A DNA stretch of 64,000 bases from Bacteroidia bacterium (GTDB lineage Bacteria; Bacteroidota; Bacteroidia; UKL13-3): positions 1 to 64,000 of the forward strand of contig JAIOYZ010000002.1 of the NCBI GenBank assembly GCA_021740845.1. Direction: 5' to 3'. Both the position numbers and the translations under genes were made by a program. This document shows, piece by piece, positions 15,309 to 23,363 of the stretch; within the stretch, counting starts at the first letter, position 1, and each line of letters opens with the position of its first letter. The notes beneath the pieces are model-generated. The model ran no database searches. It had not been told where the DNA came from and saw only the letters and a program-made list of their open reading frames with translations.

Positions 15309-16220
15309 TTATTCGTGTTTGCCACCTTCCATTATCCTAAATATATGCAGGATAGCAGGGAAGATGGCATCCATTGATTCTGCTGCTCCTTTGGTAGAAC
15401 CTGGCAATGCCAATACCAATGTATTTCCAATTAATCCTGCCACACTTCTAGATAACATGGAATAAGGCGTACGCTGCTGTCCATAGTTTCTTATGGCTTC
15501 TTCAATGCCTGGAATTTGTCTATCCAACAAAGGCAAAATAGCTTCTGGTGTCACATCTCGTGGCGATAAGCCTGTTCCTCCTGTTAGAATAACCATTGAG
15601 ACTCCTTGAGCACAATAGGATTTCACCTTTTCTTGAATGGTGGTTTTTTCGTCAGGAATAATGATATAATCTTTAAGCAATACGGATTGTTTTTCTAATT
15701 TTTCTATTATTGCCTTTCCTGCACTATCTTCCTTTTTTCCTGCCGAAATACTATCCGAACAAACAATTACTGCTGCCGAATATTCTCTTATTTTCTTTTC
15801 TTTATAATCAGACTTTCCACCTTTCTTATTCACCAATCTGATATTCCTAATTTCAATTTCTTTGTCGATGGGCTTTAACATATCATACAAGGTTAAGGCT
15901 ACCACAGAAACTCCATGCATAGCTTCTACCTCAACACCTGTCTTGTAAATAGTGGCAACTTCCATTTGTATTTTAATTTCCAATCCTTCTATTTCGTATT
16001 GAACCGAGGTATATTCAATTGGCAAAGGATGACAATCAGGAATAAGATCACTGGTGCGTTTAACAGCAAATAATCCTGCTGTTTTGGCCATTTCAAACAC
16101 ATCACCTTTGGGAACCATTTTATTTATAATGGCTTCAATTGTTTCTTCTTTACTAACCTTAACAATTGCCTCCGCAATAGCCTTCCTATACGTACTCGAT
16201 TTATGCGTAATATCAATCAT
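15309..16220 (-). CDS. moaCB: MoaC-MoaB/MogA fusion, molybdopterin synthesis
   Basis: A bifunctional 303-residue protein. Residues 1 to about 150 are MoaC, which converts the GTP-derived 3',8-cyclo intermediate to cyclic pyranopterin monophosphate ([40 protein letters not shown]). Residues about 155-303 are MoaB/MogA-like, which adenylylates molybdopterin ([32 protein letters not shown]). The fusion occurs elsewhere in Bacteroidota, so it is not an assembly artefact. It is the last gene of the cofactor cluster, separated from moaE by 151 bp of repeats. Confidence 0.93.
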   Translation of the reverse strand: MIDITHKSSTYRKAIAEAIVKVSKEETIEAIINKMVPKGDVFEMAKTAGLFAVKRTSDLIPDCHPLPIEYTSVQYEIEGLEIKIQMEVATIYKTGVEVEAMHGVSVVALTLYDMLKPIDKEIEIRNIRLVNKKGGKSDYKEKKIREYSAAVIVCSDSISAGKKEDSAGKAIIEKLEKQSVLLKDYIIIPDEKTTIQEKVKSYCAQGVSMVILTGGTGLSPRDVTPEAILPLLDRQIPGIEEAIRNYGQQRTPYSMLSRSVAGLIGNTLVLALPGSTKGAAESMDAIFPAILHIFRIMEGGKHE

Positions 16221-16237
16221 AATAATTTCATTTAAAA

Positions 16238-16316
16238 CCCATGGCTGAAGCCATGGGCTAATTTTTTTATTTAATCTTCAAATTTATTAATGGCTGAAGC
16301 CATGGGCTAATTTTTT
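16238..16316. repeat. Two direct copies of a GGCTGAAGCC hairpin with T-run
   Basis: A 27-bp unit beginning ATGGCTGAAGCCATGGGC and ending in TAATTTTTT occurs at 16241-16267 and identically at 16290-16316. Each forms a hairpin (CCATGGCT/AGCCATGG in the first copy) followed by T residues on the plus strand, against the direction of the surrounding operon. The element looks like a small dispersed intergenic palindrome. No transposase lies nearby. Confidence 0.75.
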
Positions 16317-16323
16317 GTTTTGT

Positions 16324-16378
16324 CTAGATTCTAGACTCTAGACTCTTTTTCTCGCTTCTCGTTTCTCGTCTCTAATTC
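16324..16378. repeat. Heptamer-periodic tract between moaCB and moaE
   Basis: Consecutive seven-base units read CTAGATT, CTAGACT, CTAGACT, a six-base CTTTTT, then CTCGCTT, CTCGTTT, CTCGTCT and CTAATTC. The last unit enters the 3' end of moaE. Each unit begins with CT and drifts gradually, as in the tract at 397-482. Confidence 0.6.
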
Positions 16379-16821
16379 TTATTCACTTTCCAAGCAAAAT
16401 CATCCCCACCAAACAACTCTTTCCCCCAAATAGGAACTTCCTTTTTTATTCGTTCAACCAAATAACTACAAGCATCTGTTGCCGCTGCTCTGTGTTTAGA
16501 AGATGTAAATACAAACAAACATATTTCTCCAACTTCTACCATTCCCAAACTATGGTAAACATGCAAACAACTCAATGGATATTTCTCAAAACAATTTTCC
16601 CTTATTTCATGCAATTTCTCTTCTGCCATTTCTTGGTAGCAACTGTATTCAATTCCTTTCACTTCCTGGTTTTGGATCAAATCATTTCTTACTTGTCCTA
16701 AAAAAATACTGTGTGCTCCAATATCTTTTTTGCTGCTATGTTTGGCAATAGAATCCGCAATAAAAGTAGGGGAGATGGCTCCTTCCATAAATACCTTTTT
16801 CCTTTTTTTTTCTTCTGCCAT
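16372..16821 (-). CDS. moaE: Molybdopterin synthase catalytic subunit MoaE
   Basis: MoaE, with thiocarboxylated MoaD, inserts two sulfurs into cyclic pyranopterin monophosphate. The 149-residue product shows GAHSIFLGQVRND, IEYSCYQEMAEEKL, HSLGMVEVGEICLFVFTSSKHR and the catalytic lysine region IKKEVPIWGKELFGG. The ATG start lies three bases after the ferredoxin stop codon, so the two are cotranscribed. The stop falls inside the heptamer-repeat tract, so the C-terminal codons are of recent or unstable sequence. Confidence 0.94.
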   Translation of the reverse strand: MAEEKKRKKVFMEGAISPTFIADSIAKHSSKKDIGAHSIFLGQVRNDLIQNQEVKGIEYSCYQEMAEEKLHEIRENCFEKYPLSCLHVYHSLGMVEVGEICLFVFTSSKHRAAATDACSYLVERIKKEVPIWGKELFGGDDFAWKVNKN

Positions 16822-16824
16822 TGC

Positions 16825-17052
16825 CTACAATTTTATAATATCAATAATATGAACTGGACAATTTATTTGTGCCCTTTTGTTTTCTTCCAACTCCCAATCA
16901 GGAATGTTTACATTAAACATGCCTCGTTTATTAACTCCGCCAACTAGGGTTGATTTTCCGTCCAATCTACTTACTACCCATCGTTGTGGTGCCGCTTCTA
17001 CACAGGCATTACAGCCAATGCATTTGTTTCTTTGTTGAATAATTTTATACAT
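16825..17052 (-). CDS. Single-cluster [4Fe-4S] ferredoxin
   Basis: The 75-residue protein has Cys11, Cys14 and Cys17 in KCIGCNACVEAAP and a fourth ligand, Cys65, in INCPVHII, which fits one [4Fe-4S] cluster of the Fer4-type fold. It would carry single electrons in the cytoplasm. It overlaps the U32 gene by 8 nt and ends three bases before moaE. Its closest functional partner is therefore probably the U32 protein, which should itself be an iron-sulfur protein, rather than the molybdopterin synthase. Confidence 0.87.
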   Translation of the reverse strand: MYKIIQQRNKCIGCNACVEAAPQRWVVSRLDGKSTLVGGVNKRGMFNVNIPDWELEENKRAQINCPVHIIDIIKL

Positions 17053-18304
17053 CTTGTGCGTCTACAATCTTGTATAACTTATCCGAATTTCTAACTTTTT
17101 GTGGCAAGGCTAATGAGAAAATATCTCCCATATTTACTTGCTCAACAGTCTTATCATCTACCCTCAATTCTTCAACCATTGTTTCTTGATAGCCGCTGCT
17201 TGGGCCAAGTACAATCACCTTATCACCAACTTTTAATTGGTGACTCTCCGCTTTAAATTCTGCTATTCCAATTTTAGAAAAGTAATTCATTCCTTTTCCA
17301 ATATACACTTTTCTTTGGGTGGCTTTAGAACCATAAATATCGTTCCATTCGCCCATTTTTCTGCCTAAATAATATCCGTCCCAAAATCCTCTATTGAATA
17401 CTGTTGCCAAGCTGTTTTTCCATTCCACTACCTTTTCTTCGCTAAAGGTTTTATCGTAATGGGCATCAATAGCTTCTCTATAGCATTTGGTAACTGTATA
17501 CACATAATCTGCCGCTCTTCCTCTGCCTTCAATTTTCATTACCTTAACACCAGCATCTATAATTTTATCAATAAAATCAATGGTGCAAAGGTCTTTTGCC
17601 GACATAATATACTCATTGTCGATTTCAAATTCTATTCCTTCTTCTTTGTCGGTTACAATGTAATTTCTTCTGCAATTTTGTATGCATGCTCCTCTATTGG
17701 CTGATGCATTGTGTGAGTGTAAACTCAAATAACATTTGCCAGATACAGCCATACACAAAGCTCCATGCACAAATATTTCAATTTCTATTAAATTGCCTTT
17801 TGGACCTCTAATATCTTTCCTTTTTATTTGAGTGCAAATGTCGGCAACCTGCTTTAAAGTTAGCTCTCTTGCCAATACAACTACATCTGCAAAATTGCTA
17901 TAAAACTCTACTGTTTCAACGTTGGATACATTGGCTTGGGTAGAAACATGCACTTCAACACCTTCTTTATGTGCGGCCATTATTGCTGCATGATCTGCCG
18001 CTATTATTGCAGTGATGCCTGCTTTTTTTGCCGCCTTTACTATATCTTTCATCAATCGAATATCATGGTCGTAAAGAACTGTATTGATGGTTAAATACGT
18101 TTTTACACCATGTGTTCTGCCAATTTCAGCAATCTTATCCAAATCGTTTAAGGTAAAATTATTGGTAGAACGAGCACGCATATTCAATTGTTCTACCCCA
18201 AAATAAACCGAATTACTGCCGGCCTGAATAGCCGCCATCAAGGCTTCATAAGAGCCAGCTGGAGCCATTAATTCTATAGGAGCTGGTGTTTTACTTTCTG
18301 TCAT
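17045..18304 (-). CDS. U32 family protein, TrhP/YegQ-like (tRNA 5-hydroxyuridine synthesis)
   Basis: A 419-residue member of the U32 group, once called collagenase-like peptidases. It has the TIM-barrel N-terminus (IELMAPAGSYEALMAAIQAGSNSVY, cut here for length), VHVSTQANVSN, and four conserved cysteines in HGALCMAVSGKCYLS and NRGACIQNCRR that bind an Fe-S cluster in characterised relatives. A beta-barrel C-terminal domain (about 330-419) matches TrhP/YegQ in layout. TrhP-type proteins make 5-hydroxyuridine at tRNA position 34 and are known to depend on prephenate. It overlaps moeB downstream of it by start-stop proximity and ferredoxin by 8 nt. The RNA target here is inferred. Confidence 0.86.
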   Translation of the reverse strand: MTESKTPAPIELMAPAGSYEALMAAIQAGSNSVYFGVEQLNMRARSTNNFTLNDLDKIAEIGRTHGVKTYLTINTVLYDHDIRLMKDIVKAAKKAGITAIIAADHAAIMAAHKEGVEVHVSTQANVSNVETVEFYSNFADVVVLARELTLKQVADICTQIKRKDIRGPKGNLIEIEIFVHGALCMAVSGKCYLSLHSHNASANRGACIQNCRRNYIVTDKEEGIEFEIDNEYIMSAKDLCTIDFIDKIIDAGVKVMKIEGRGRAADYVYTVTKCYREAIDAHYDKTFSEEKVVEWKNSLATVFNRGFWDGYYLGRKMGEWNDIYGSKATQRKVYIGKGMNYFSKIGIAEFKAESHQLKVGDKVIVLGPSSGYQETMVEELRVDDKTVEQVNMGDIFSLALPQKVRNSDKLYKIVDAQDV

Positions 18305-19334
18305 AAATTTTCTTTTGTTCTGTTATCGATTCTTGGTGAATAAGTGAGAATATTTGCTCTATATACTCCTTGCTTATGCCCAAGTTTTCTGCTTCTAATA
18401 AACGTTTTTCTAGGCTTGTTTTCCATTGTTCGGGTTGAACCAAACCTAAGTTTAAAGCAATTTTTGGTTCAGCAAGCTTAGAAACTAGGGTATTTCTTTT
18501 AACCAATAATTGCATCAATTGAACATCTAATTCATTTAAATCTGTTCGTAAATTATCTAATAAACCACTTGGATTCTCAAATGTATCTTCTCTTTTAACT
18601 TCACTTTGGTTCAAACCGATTTTTGTCTCATAAAACCGATTGAATAATGAATGATAAGTGAGTAGTTTATTGGCCAAAGGAGTGCCCAAGCCTGTTATAA
18701 TTTTTATAGCCTCATTGGCTTGCAAAGTGCCAATAATACCAGGCAAAACGCCTATTACGCCTGCTTCTGCGCAATTCAAAATACTTCCTTCTTTTGGTGG
18801 AGTGGGAAACAAATCTGTATACAAACTTTTTGTTCCGTTTTTATCTGGGTAGTTAAACACTGCAACCTGACCTTCAAACCTGGATACCGAACCATAAACC
18901 CATGGCTTATTTAATTGCTGGCAAACTTCATCAACCAAATAACGAGTAGTAAAATTATCACTGCCATCAATTACTAAATCATAGTTGGAAATTAGCTCAA
19001 ATGCATTGGATTCTTGAAACAAAAAAGGATAACTAATTATCTTTGAATCTGGAAACTTTGCACTAAGTTTTTGTTGGGCTATTTCTGTTTTTAATATACC
19101 AATATCATTTGGTTCAAACAGAATTTGACGATGCAAATTGCTTTCTTCAATAGTATCAAAATCTATAATGCCAATCTCTCCAACGCCAGCAGCAGCAAGG
19201 TAAAGTAGGGCAGGGCAGCCCAAACCTCCTGCGCCAATTACCAATATTTTTGCATCAAAAAGTTGTTGTTGTTTCGCTTGCCCAAATCCGGGTAAACTTA
19301 TTTGCCTTTGGTATTTCTTAAACGACTTTTCCAT
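18291..19334 (-). CDS. moeB: MoeB/ThiF E1-like adenylyltransferase fused to a chorismate-mutase-like domain
   Basis: Residues 1 to about 250 form a ThiF/MoeB adenylyltransferase: VIGAGGLGCPALLYLA (nucleotide loop), ESNLHRQILF, DGSDNFTTRYLVDE and AGVIGVLPGIIGT. It would activate the C-terminal glycine of MoaD. The usual zinc Cys pairs are not evident. The last 85 residues (NLRTDLNELDVQLMQLLVKR ... IFSLIHQESITEQ) match an AroQ-type chorismate mutase. The expected Arg in the family's QxxRW segment is Gln in VQPEQW. ATG at 19334 is preferred to an in-frame TTG three codons earlier. A GGAGG sequence at the end of moaD can act as its ribosome site. Confidence 0.87.
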   Translation of the reverse strand: MEKSFKKYQRQISLPGFGQAKQQQLFDAKILVIGAGGLGCPALLYLAAAGVGEIGIIDFDTIEESNLHRQILFEPNDIGILKTEIAQQKLSAKFPDSKIISYPFLFQESNAFELISNYDLVIDGSDNFTTRYLVDEVCQQLNKPWVYGSVSRFEGQVAVFNYPDKNGTKSLYTDLFPTPPKEGSILNCAEAGVIGVLPGIIGTLQANEAIKIITGLGTPLANKLLTYHSLFNRFYETKIGLNQSEVKREDTFENPSGLLDNLRTDLNELDVQLMQLLVKRNTLVSKLAEPKIALNLGLVQPEQWKTSLEKRLLEAENLGISKEYIEQIFSLIHQESITEQKKIYDRK

Positions 19335-19339
19335 TCCTA

Positions 19340-19573
19340 TCAACCTCCAGAAAAAGGCGGTAATAAAGCAACTTCACAGCCATCGCTAAGTAAGGCACCA
19401 TCCTTGCTAATTTGTTTATTTATAGAAAATACAAACGAAATTTCTTTCAATGCAGGATAGTCATTCCATAACTTTTCCTGAAGTTGATTTAAGTTCAAAA
19501 TTCCTTCTTCTTCCCAACTATCCTTTTGAGTAATGTCTAAGATTTGTCCAAATGCAAGTACCTGTATTTTCAT
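19340..19573 (-). CDS. moaD: Molybdopterin synthase sulfur carrier subunit MoaD
   Basis: A 77-residue ubiquitin-like protein that ends in the diagnostic Gly-Gly (LLPPFSGG), which is adenylylated by MoeB and then thiocarboxylated. The N-terminus MKIQVLAFGQ is typical of the fold. The stop codon lies five bases before the moeB ATG, and the GGA-GGT codons for the terminal glycines double as a Shine-Dalgarno-like sequence. An in-frame GTG lies three codons upstream. Confidence 0.91.
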   Translation of the reverse strand: MKIQVLAFGQILDITQKDSWEEEGILNLNQLQEKLWNDYPALKEISFVFSINKQISKDGALLSDGCEVALLPPFSGG

Positions 19574-19635
19574 TTTCACCACGAATTTATTGGTTCAACC
19601 CGAATTGCATTGCTTTTTTTCTAAAACATTTTTAT

Positions 19636-20370
19636 TTAGACAAATAATAATTTAGCAGATGCTATTACTAAAACTAATGCCAATAGCCACTTTAGGCTTG
19701 CTAAATTTAATTTATGAGCGCCCAAAAATGCTCCTAAACCTCCACCAATAATTGCTAATCCTGTTAGCAACCAAATACTGGAATCTAATGCTTCTAACTG
19801 ATGAATATTTCCTGCTAAACCAGCAATAGAATTTACGGTTATAAATAGTGCACTTATGGCTGCAGTTCCTTTTAAATCGGCCCAACCCAAAAGCAAAATA
19901 ACCGGCGATAATATAATTCCACCGCCAATTCCTATCAAGCCAGATAAGAAACCAATGCCAGCTCCAATTGCCAATACCAATGGAATACTAAAGGGTTTAA
20001 GAATTTTTTCTTCAGGCTTATAAAAACCAATTAATCTAATAATAGGCAATATTAAAAGAGCACCCAAAATTGGTCGATAAATTTTGCTTTCTAAATTTAA
20101 CATGCCTCCAAAATAGGCGGCAGGCACGCTGGCAACTATCAAGAGTAAGAACAATTTCCAATTTATTTTGCTGCGTTTGTGGTATTGGTAAAAGGCTAAA
20201 AAGGAAACAAATATATTTAAGACAAGCGCTGTAGGTCGCATGCTTTCTGGGGCAAATCCCAATAACGACATTAATGCTAAATACCCGCTAGCTCCACCAT
20301 GTCCAACCGAGGCATATAAAAATGAAACGATGGGTAACAGTAAATAAAACAAATAATTGCTGAATTCCAT
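19636..20370 (-). CDS. TauE/SafE family membrane exporter
   Basis: A 244-residue polytopic protein with about seven to eight hydrophobic segments and the family's duplicated layout. The first repeat has SVGHGGASGYLALMSLLG and the second GLIGIGGGIILSPVILLLG. Members export sulfite, sulfonates or other organosulfur anions. It sits between moeA and moaD in the cofactor cluster, which suggests sulfite handling next to a molybdoenzyme such as sulfite dehydrogenase. No such enzyme is visible in the window. Confidence 0.86.
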   Translation of the reverse strand: MEFSNYLFYLLLPIVSFLYASVGHGGASGYLALMSLLGFAPESMRPTALVLNIFVSFLAFYQYHKRSKINWKLFLLLIVASVPAAYFGGMLNLESKIYRPILGALLILPIIRLIGFYKPEEKILKPFSIPLVLAIGAGIGFLSGLIGIGGGIILSPVILLLGWADLKGTAAISALFITVNSIAGLAGNIHQLEALDSSIWLLTGLAIIGGGLGAFLGAHKLNLASLKWLLALVLVIASAKLLFV

Positions 20371-20423
20371 GGTAAAAATCGAATGGATTGAAAATCAAAA
20401 AACGTGGTTTCTTCTCTAAAAAA

Positions 20424-21620
20424 CTAATGCCAACAATCTTTAAAGGCATGAATTCTAACCAAATCATTTTCTTTTAAAATTTCTTGCTCTGCCTCAATTC
20501 TAACCAAACAATCGCTATCGGTATAGGCATTTAATTTATACGATTCTTGCGCGCCACTTAAATATACTTTGCCATTAGATATCTTGCCTTTTAAGAAATT
20601 TGTTAAGGTGCCTTTTTTAAATGTATCATGACCCAAAGGCAAATAATTTTCACCATATGGGTTCATTTCCATTCCCATCATCAATCGAATGCATGGAACT
20701 ACATATTCATAATAACAGCTTAAAACAGACGATGGATTTCCAGGCAAACCAAATACCAACTTATCTTCTAATTTGCCATAGAATAAAGGCTTTCCAGGCT
20801 TTTGTTTTACTTTATGAAACAGCTCTTTTACACCATTATTTAAAAATCCTTGCTTCACAAAATCATAATCGCCAACAGAAATTCCACCTGTTACCAAAAC
20901 CAAATCGCATTTGCTTAATGCCTTTTCAATTGCTTTTGTAATTTCTTGCTCAGTATCCAATGCTAAATCAACACTTATTGGAGCAATATTACCATCTCGC
21001 AATGCTGCTTTTAACATGATAGAATTACTTTCAAAAACCTGCCCATGCAACAAATCTTCACCTGTTTTCACTAACTCATTTCCAGTAACTAAAATCCCAA
21101 TTTTGGGTTGAGGAAAAACTTCCACCTCATAAATTCCTAATCCTGCCAAATAGCCTATAACTCCCGCTGTTAGCTTAGTCCCAGCTTTTACAGCCAAATC
21201 TCCTTTTGCAATTTGAGAGCCTTTTAAGCGTATATTTTGTCCTTCAACAACACTTTGGTTTTGCAATAAAATAGTTTCGGTTTGAACCAAAACATGTTCT
21301 TGAATTAGTATAGTATCTGCTCCATTTGGAATTGCAGCTCCAGTGAAAATTCGCATCGCAGTTCCAGCTTTCAAGGATTTAATTTCAGTTTCTCCCGTAA
21401 CACAAGTTCCCGAAACAAAGATTGGTTCAGACAGATTGGTGCTTGAATAATGAATGACATAACCATCCATTGCCGATTGATGAAAAGGAGGGGAGAAGCT
21501 TGGTGATATTAGGTCTTTAGCCAAAACTAAACCCATTGCATCCTGCAAATTTAATAGCAATGGTGCTAATCGTTTAGAATGGTTTTCAATGGTTTTTAAA
21601 GCCTCATCTACTGAAATCAT
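20424..21620 (-). CDS. moeA: Molybdopterin molybdotransferase MoeA
   Basis: MoeA inserts molybdate into adenylylated molybdopterin. The 398-residue protein has the N-terminal SPPFHQSAMDGYV segment, GAAIPNGADTILIQE, VTGNELV, LVTGGISVGDYDFV and GLPGNPSSVLSCYYEYV, followed by the small C-terminal beta domain. Length is standard. It lies six bases after moaA and 53 bp before tauE. One copy of GGTTTGAACC falls in the frame at 21279. Confidence 0.95.
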   Translation of the reverse strand: MISVDEALKTIENHSKRLAPLLLNLQDAMGLVLAKDLISPSFSPPFHQSAMDGYVIHYSSTNLSEPIFVSGTCVTGETEIKSLKAGTAMRIFTGAAIPNGADTILIQEHVLVQTETILLQNQSVVEGQNIRLKGSQIAKGDLAVKAGTKLTAGVIGYLAGLGIYEVEVFPQPKIGILVTGNELVKTGEDLLHGQVFESNSIMLKAALRDGNIAPISVDLALDTEQEITKAIEKALSKCDLVLVTGGISVGDYDFVKQGFLNNGVKELFHKVKQKPGKPLFYGKLEDKLVFGLPGNPSSVLSCYYEYVVPCIRLMMGMEMNPYGENYLPLGHDTFKKGTLTNFLKGKISNGKVYLSGAQESYKLNAYTDSDCLVRIEAEQEILKENDLVRIHAFKDCWH

Positions 21621-21626
21621 GTTGGT

Positions 21627-22607
21627 TTATCCTCCAATGTGAATCATACTTCGATTCACTATTTTATTGGCATCCGTTTCTCCATAAGTAGAGGCAAACT
21701 GTCCGCCTTGTTTCCATTTCTTTTCAAGGATAGATTTCTTAATAACTGAAATTACCTCTTCTCCATTTCTATATTTTCCAAGCAAATCAGATTCTTCTCT
21801 AGAAAACAAACAGTTCTTAATTTTTCCATCTGCTGTAAGTCGAATTCTATTGCAATCACCGCAAAAAGGTTCGCTCATGGTTGTTATAATAGCAAAGGTT
21901 CCAAGATGTTTTTTTACCTGATATTTCTTAGCAGTTTCATGCTTTTCATCCACCAATTTTACGTAATCATATTCAGTTGCAACAAGTCCCAAAATTTCTT
22001 CTTTGGTCATTACTTTACTTTTGTCCCAATGGTTTCCGGTAAAAGGCATAAATTCTATAAACCTTACGTGAATAGGCAATTCCTTGGTTAAAGCCACAAA
22101 TTGATTGACCTCATTTTCGTTCTCACCTTTCATCAAAACTACATTGAGTTTTACATGAATCTTCTTAGAAAGAAGTAATAAAATACTCTCCCAAACTTTA
22201 TTGAAATCGTTTCTTTGGGTCAGCTTAAAAAACTTATTAGAATCCAAAGAATCTAAGCTAATAGTTGCCGACTTAATTCCAGCATCTAGTATATTTTGCA
22301 GATACTTTGGTACTAAAATTCCGTTGCTTGTAAAGGTTAATTCTACTGGTAATTGGGATAGATTCTGAAGTATTTCTGGAAAGTCTTTGCGTAATAAAGG
22401 TTCTCCACCTGTTAACCGAATTTTGTTTATTCCTAAAGATACAAACTCCTTTGCTATATGGGCAATTTCTGTTGCCGACATTAACCCAGAACTAGGCAAG
22501 AATTCCATTTGTTCGTTTGGCATGCAATACAAACACCTAAAATTACATTGATCGGTTAATGAAATTCTAAGATAGGAATGTGGTCTATGAAAGGAATCAT
22601 GAAGCAT
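21627..22607 (-). CDS. moaA: GTP 3',8-cyclase MoaA (radical SAM)
   Basis: Catalyses the first step of molybdenum cofactor synthesis. The 326-residue protein has the radical-SAM cluster motif CNFRCLYC near the N-terminus, TGGEPLLR, and the C-terminal second cluster ligands in CGDCNRIRLTADGKIKNCLF. It ends in the catalytic Gly-Gly (IHIGG). ATG at 22607 is preferred to the TTG three codons upstream. It is the first gene of the minus-strand cofactor cluster. Confidence 0.96.
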   Translation of the reverse strand: MLHDSFHRPHSYLRISLTDQCNFRCLYCMPNEQMEFLPSSGLMSATEIAHIAKEFVSLGINKIRLTGGEPLLRKDFPEILQNLSQLPVELTFTSNGILVPKYLQNILDAGIKSATISLDSLDSNKFFKLTQRNDFNKVWESILLLLSKKIHVKLNVVLMKGENENEVNQFVALTKELPIHVRFIEFMPFTGNHWDKSKVMTKEEILGLVATEYDYVKLVDEKHETAKKYQVKKHLGTFAIITTMSEPFCGDCNRIRLTADGKIKNCLFSREESDLLGKYRNGEEVISVIKKSILEKKWKQGGQFASTYGETDANKIVNRSMIHIGG

Positions 22608-22656
22608 GGCAGTCAAAAAGTAAAACTGTTAACGTATCCGTTTTTGAGCCAAACGT

Positions 22657-23337
22657 TTAAGGCCTTTTCTTAAAGTTCTTAAAGTTTCTATTCTTATTGA
22701 ACTTATTTCTATTTTGGTTATTATTTCTATTGTTGTTGTTACTGTATTTGTCTTCACCAATAGTAGTAACTTTTCTTTGTTGCATGTTCTTAAACTGCAA
22801 ATCTTCACTTTCGCTAATGGCAATTTTTCCGTTACTCAAACTTTCCAAATGCGCCATTACTTCGTCATCATTTAGCATTTCTAAATTCCATGCTTTAGAA
22901 CTCATTTTCATAAATGAGCCAATAGCATTAATATAGGCAGTTCTGTAGGGACCTTCTTCCAATTCAGCTACTTTCTGAATCATCTGAGGAACAATTTTTC
23001 CGTAAAATCTAAACTTAATTCTTGATTGAGAATAAGCCATTGGTTCAGGCTTGGCCTTAATGGTTTCTCTACTTGGAATTGGATAAGGTGAATCAACATC
23101 CAATTTAAAATCACTCATAACAAACAAGTGATCCCATAACTTATGCTTATAATCGGCTACATCTCTCAAATGTGGATTCAATTGCCCCATTAGTTTTATA
23201 ACTTCATTGGCAATACTTTGGCGTTTCTCACGATTGGTTTCTGCAACTGCAACGGCAATCATCTTTTGAATGATTCTGCCATACTCCGAAATAAGGAGCT
23301 TTCCTCTTTCGGTATTGTATTCTAAACTTAAACTCAT
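22657..23337 (-). CDS. DUF4290 domain protein
   Basis: A 226-residue protein whose first 180 residues match the Bacteroidota family DUF4290 (LEYNTERGKLLISEYGR, NPHLRDVADYKHKLWDHLF, MAYSQSRIKFRFYGKIVPQM). The C-terminus is a low-complexity tail rich in Asn, Arg, Lys and Phe, which suggests nucleic-acid binding or disorder. It lies 26 bp after recN on the same strand, in likely cotranscription. The function of the family is unknown. Confidence 0.87.
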   Translation of the reverse strand: MSLSLEYNTERGKLLISEYGRIIQKMIAVAVAETNREKRQSIANEVIKLMGQLNPHLRDVADYKHKLWDHLFVMSDFKLDVDSPYPIPSRETIKAKPEPMAYSQSRIKFRFYGKIVPQMIQKVAELEEGPYRTAYINAIGSFMKMSSKAWNLEMLNDDEVMAHLESLSNGKIAISESEDLQFKNMQQRKVTTIGEDKYSNNNNRNNNQNRNKFNKNRNFKNFKKRP

Positions 23338-23363
23338 TACTTGTGCGGCAAGATAATTTTTTT

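Noticed and set aside
15309-16220. moaC and moaB apparently joined, possibly by a sequencing error
   Set aside because: The junction is in one smooth reading frame with normal linker residues, and the fusion is known elsewhere in the phylum.
16241-16316. The two hairpins with T-runs read as terminators of the cofactor operon
   Set aside because: The T-run is on the plus strand while the operon is on the minus strand, so they cannot be ordinary terminators for it.
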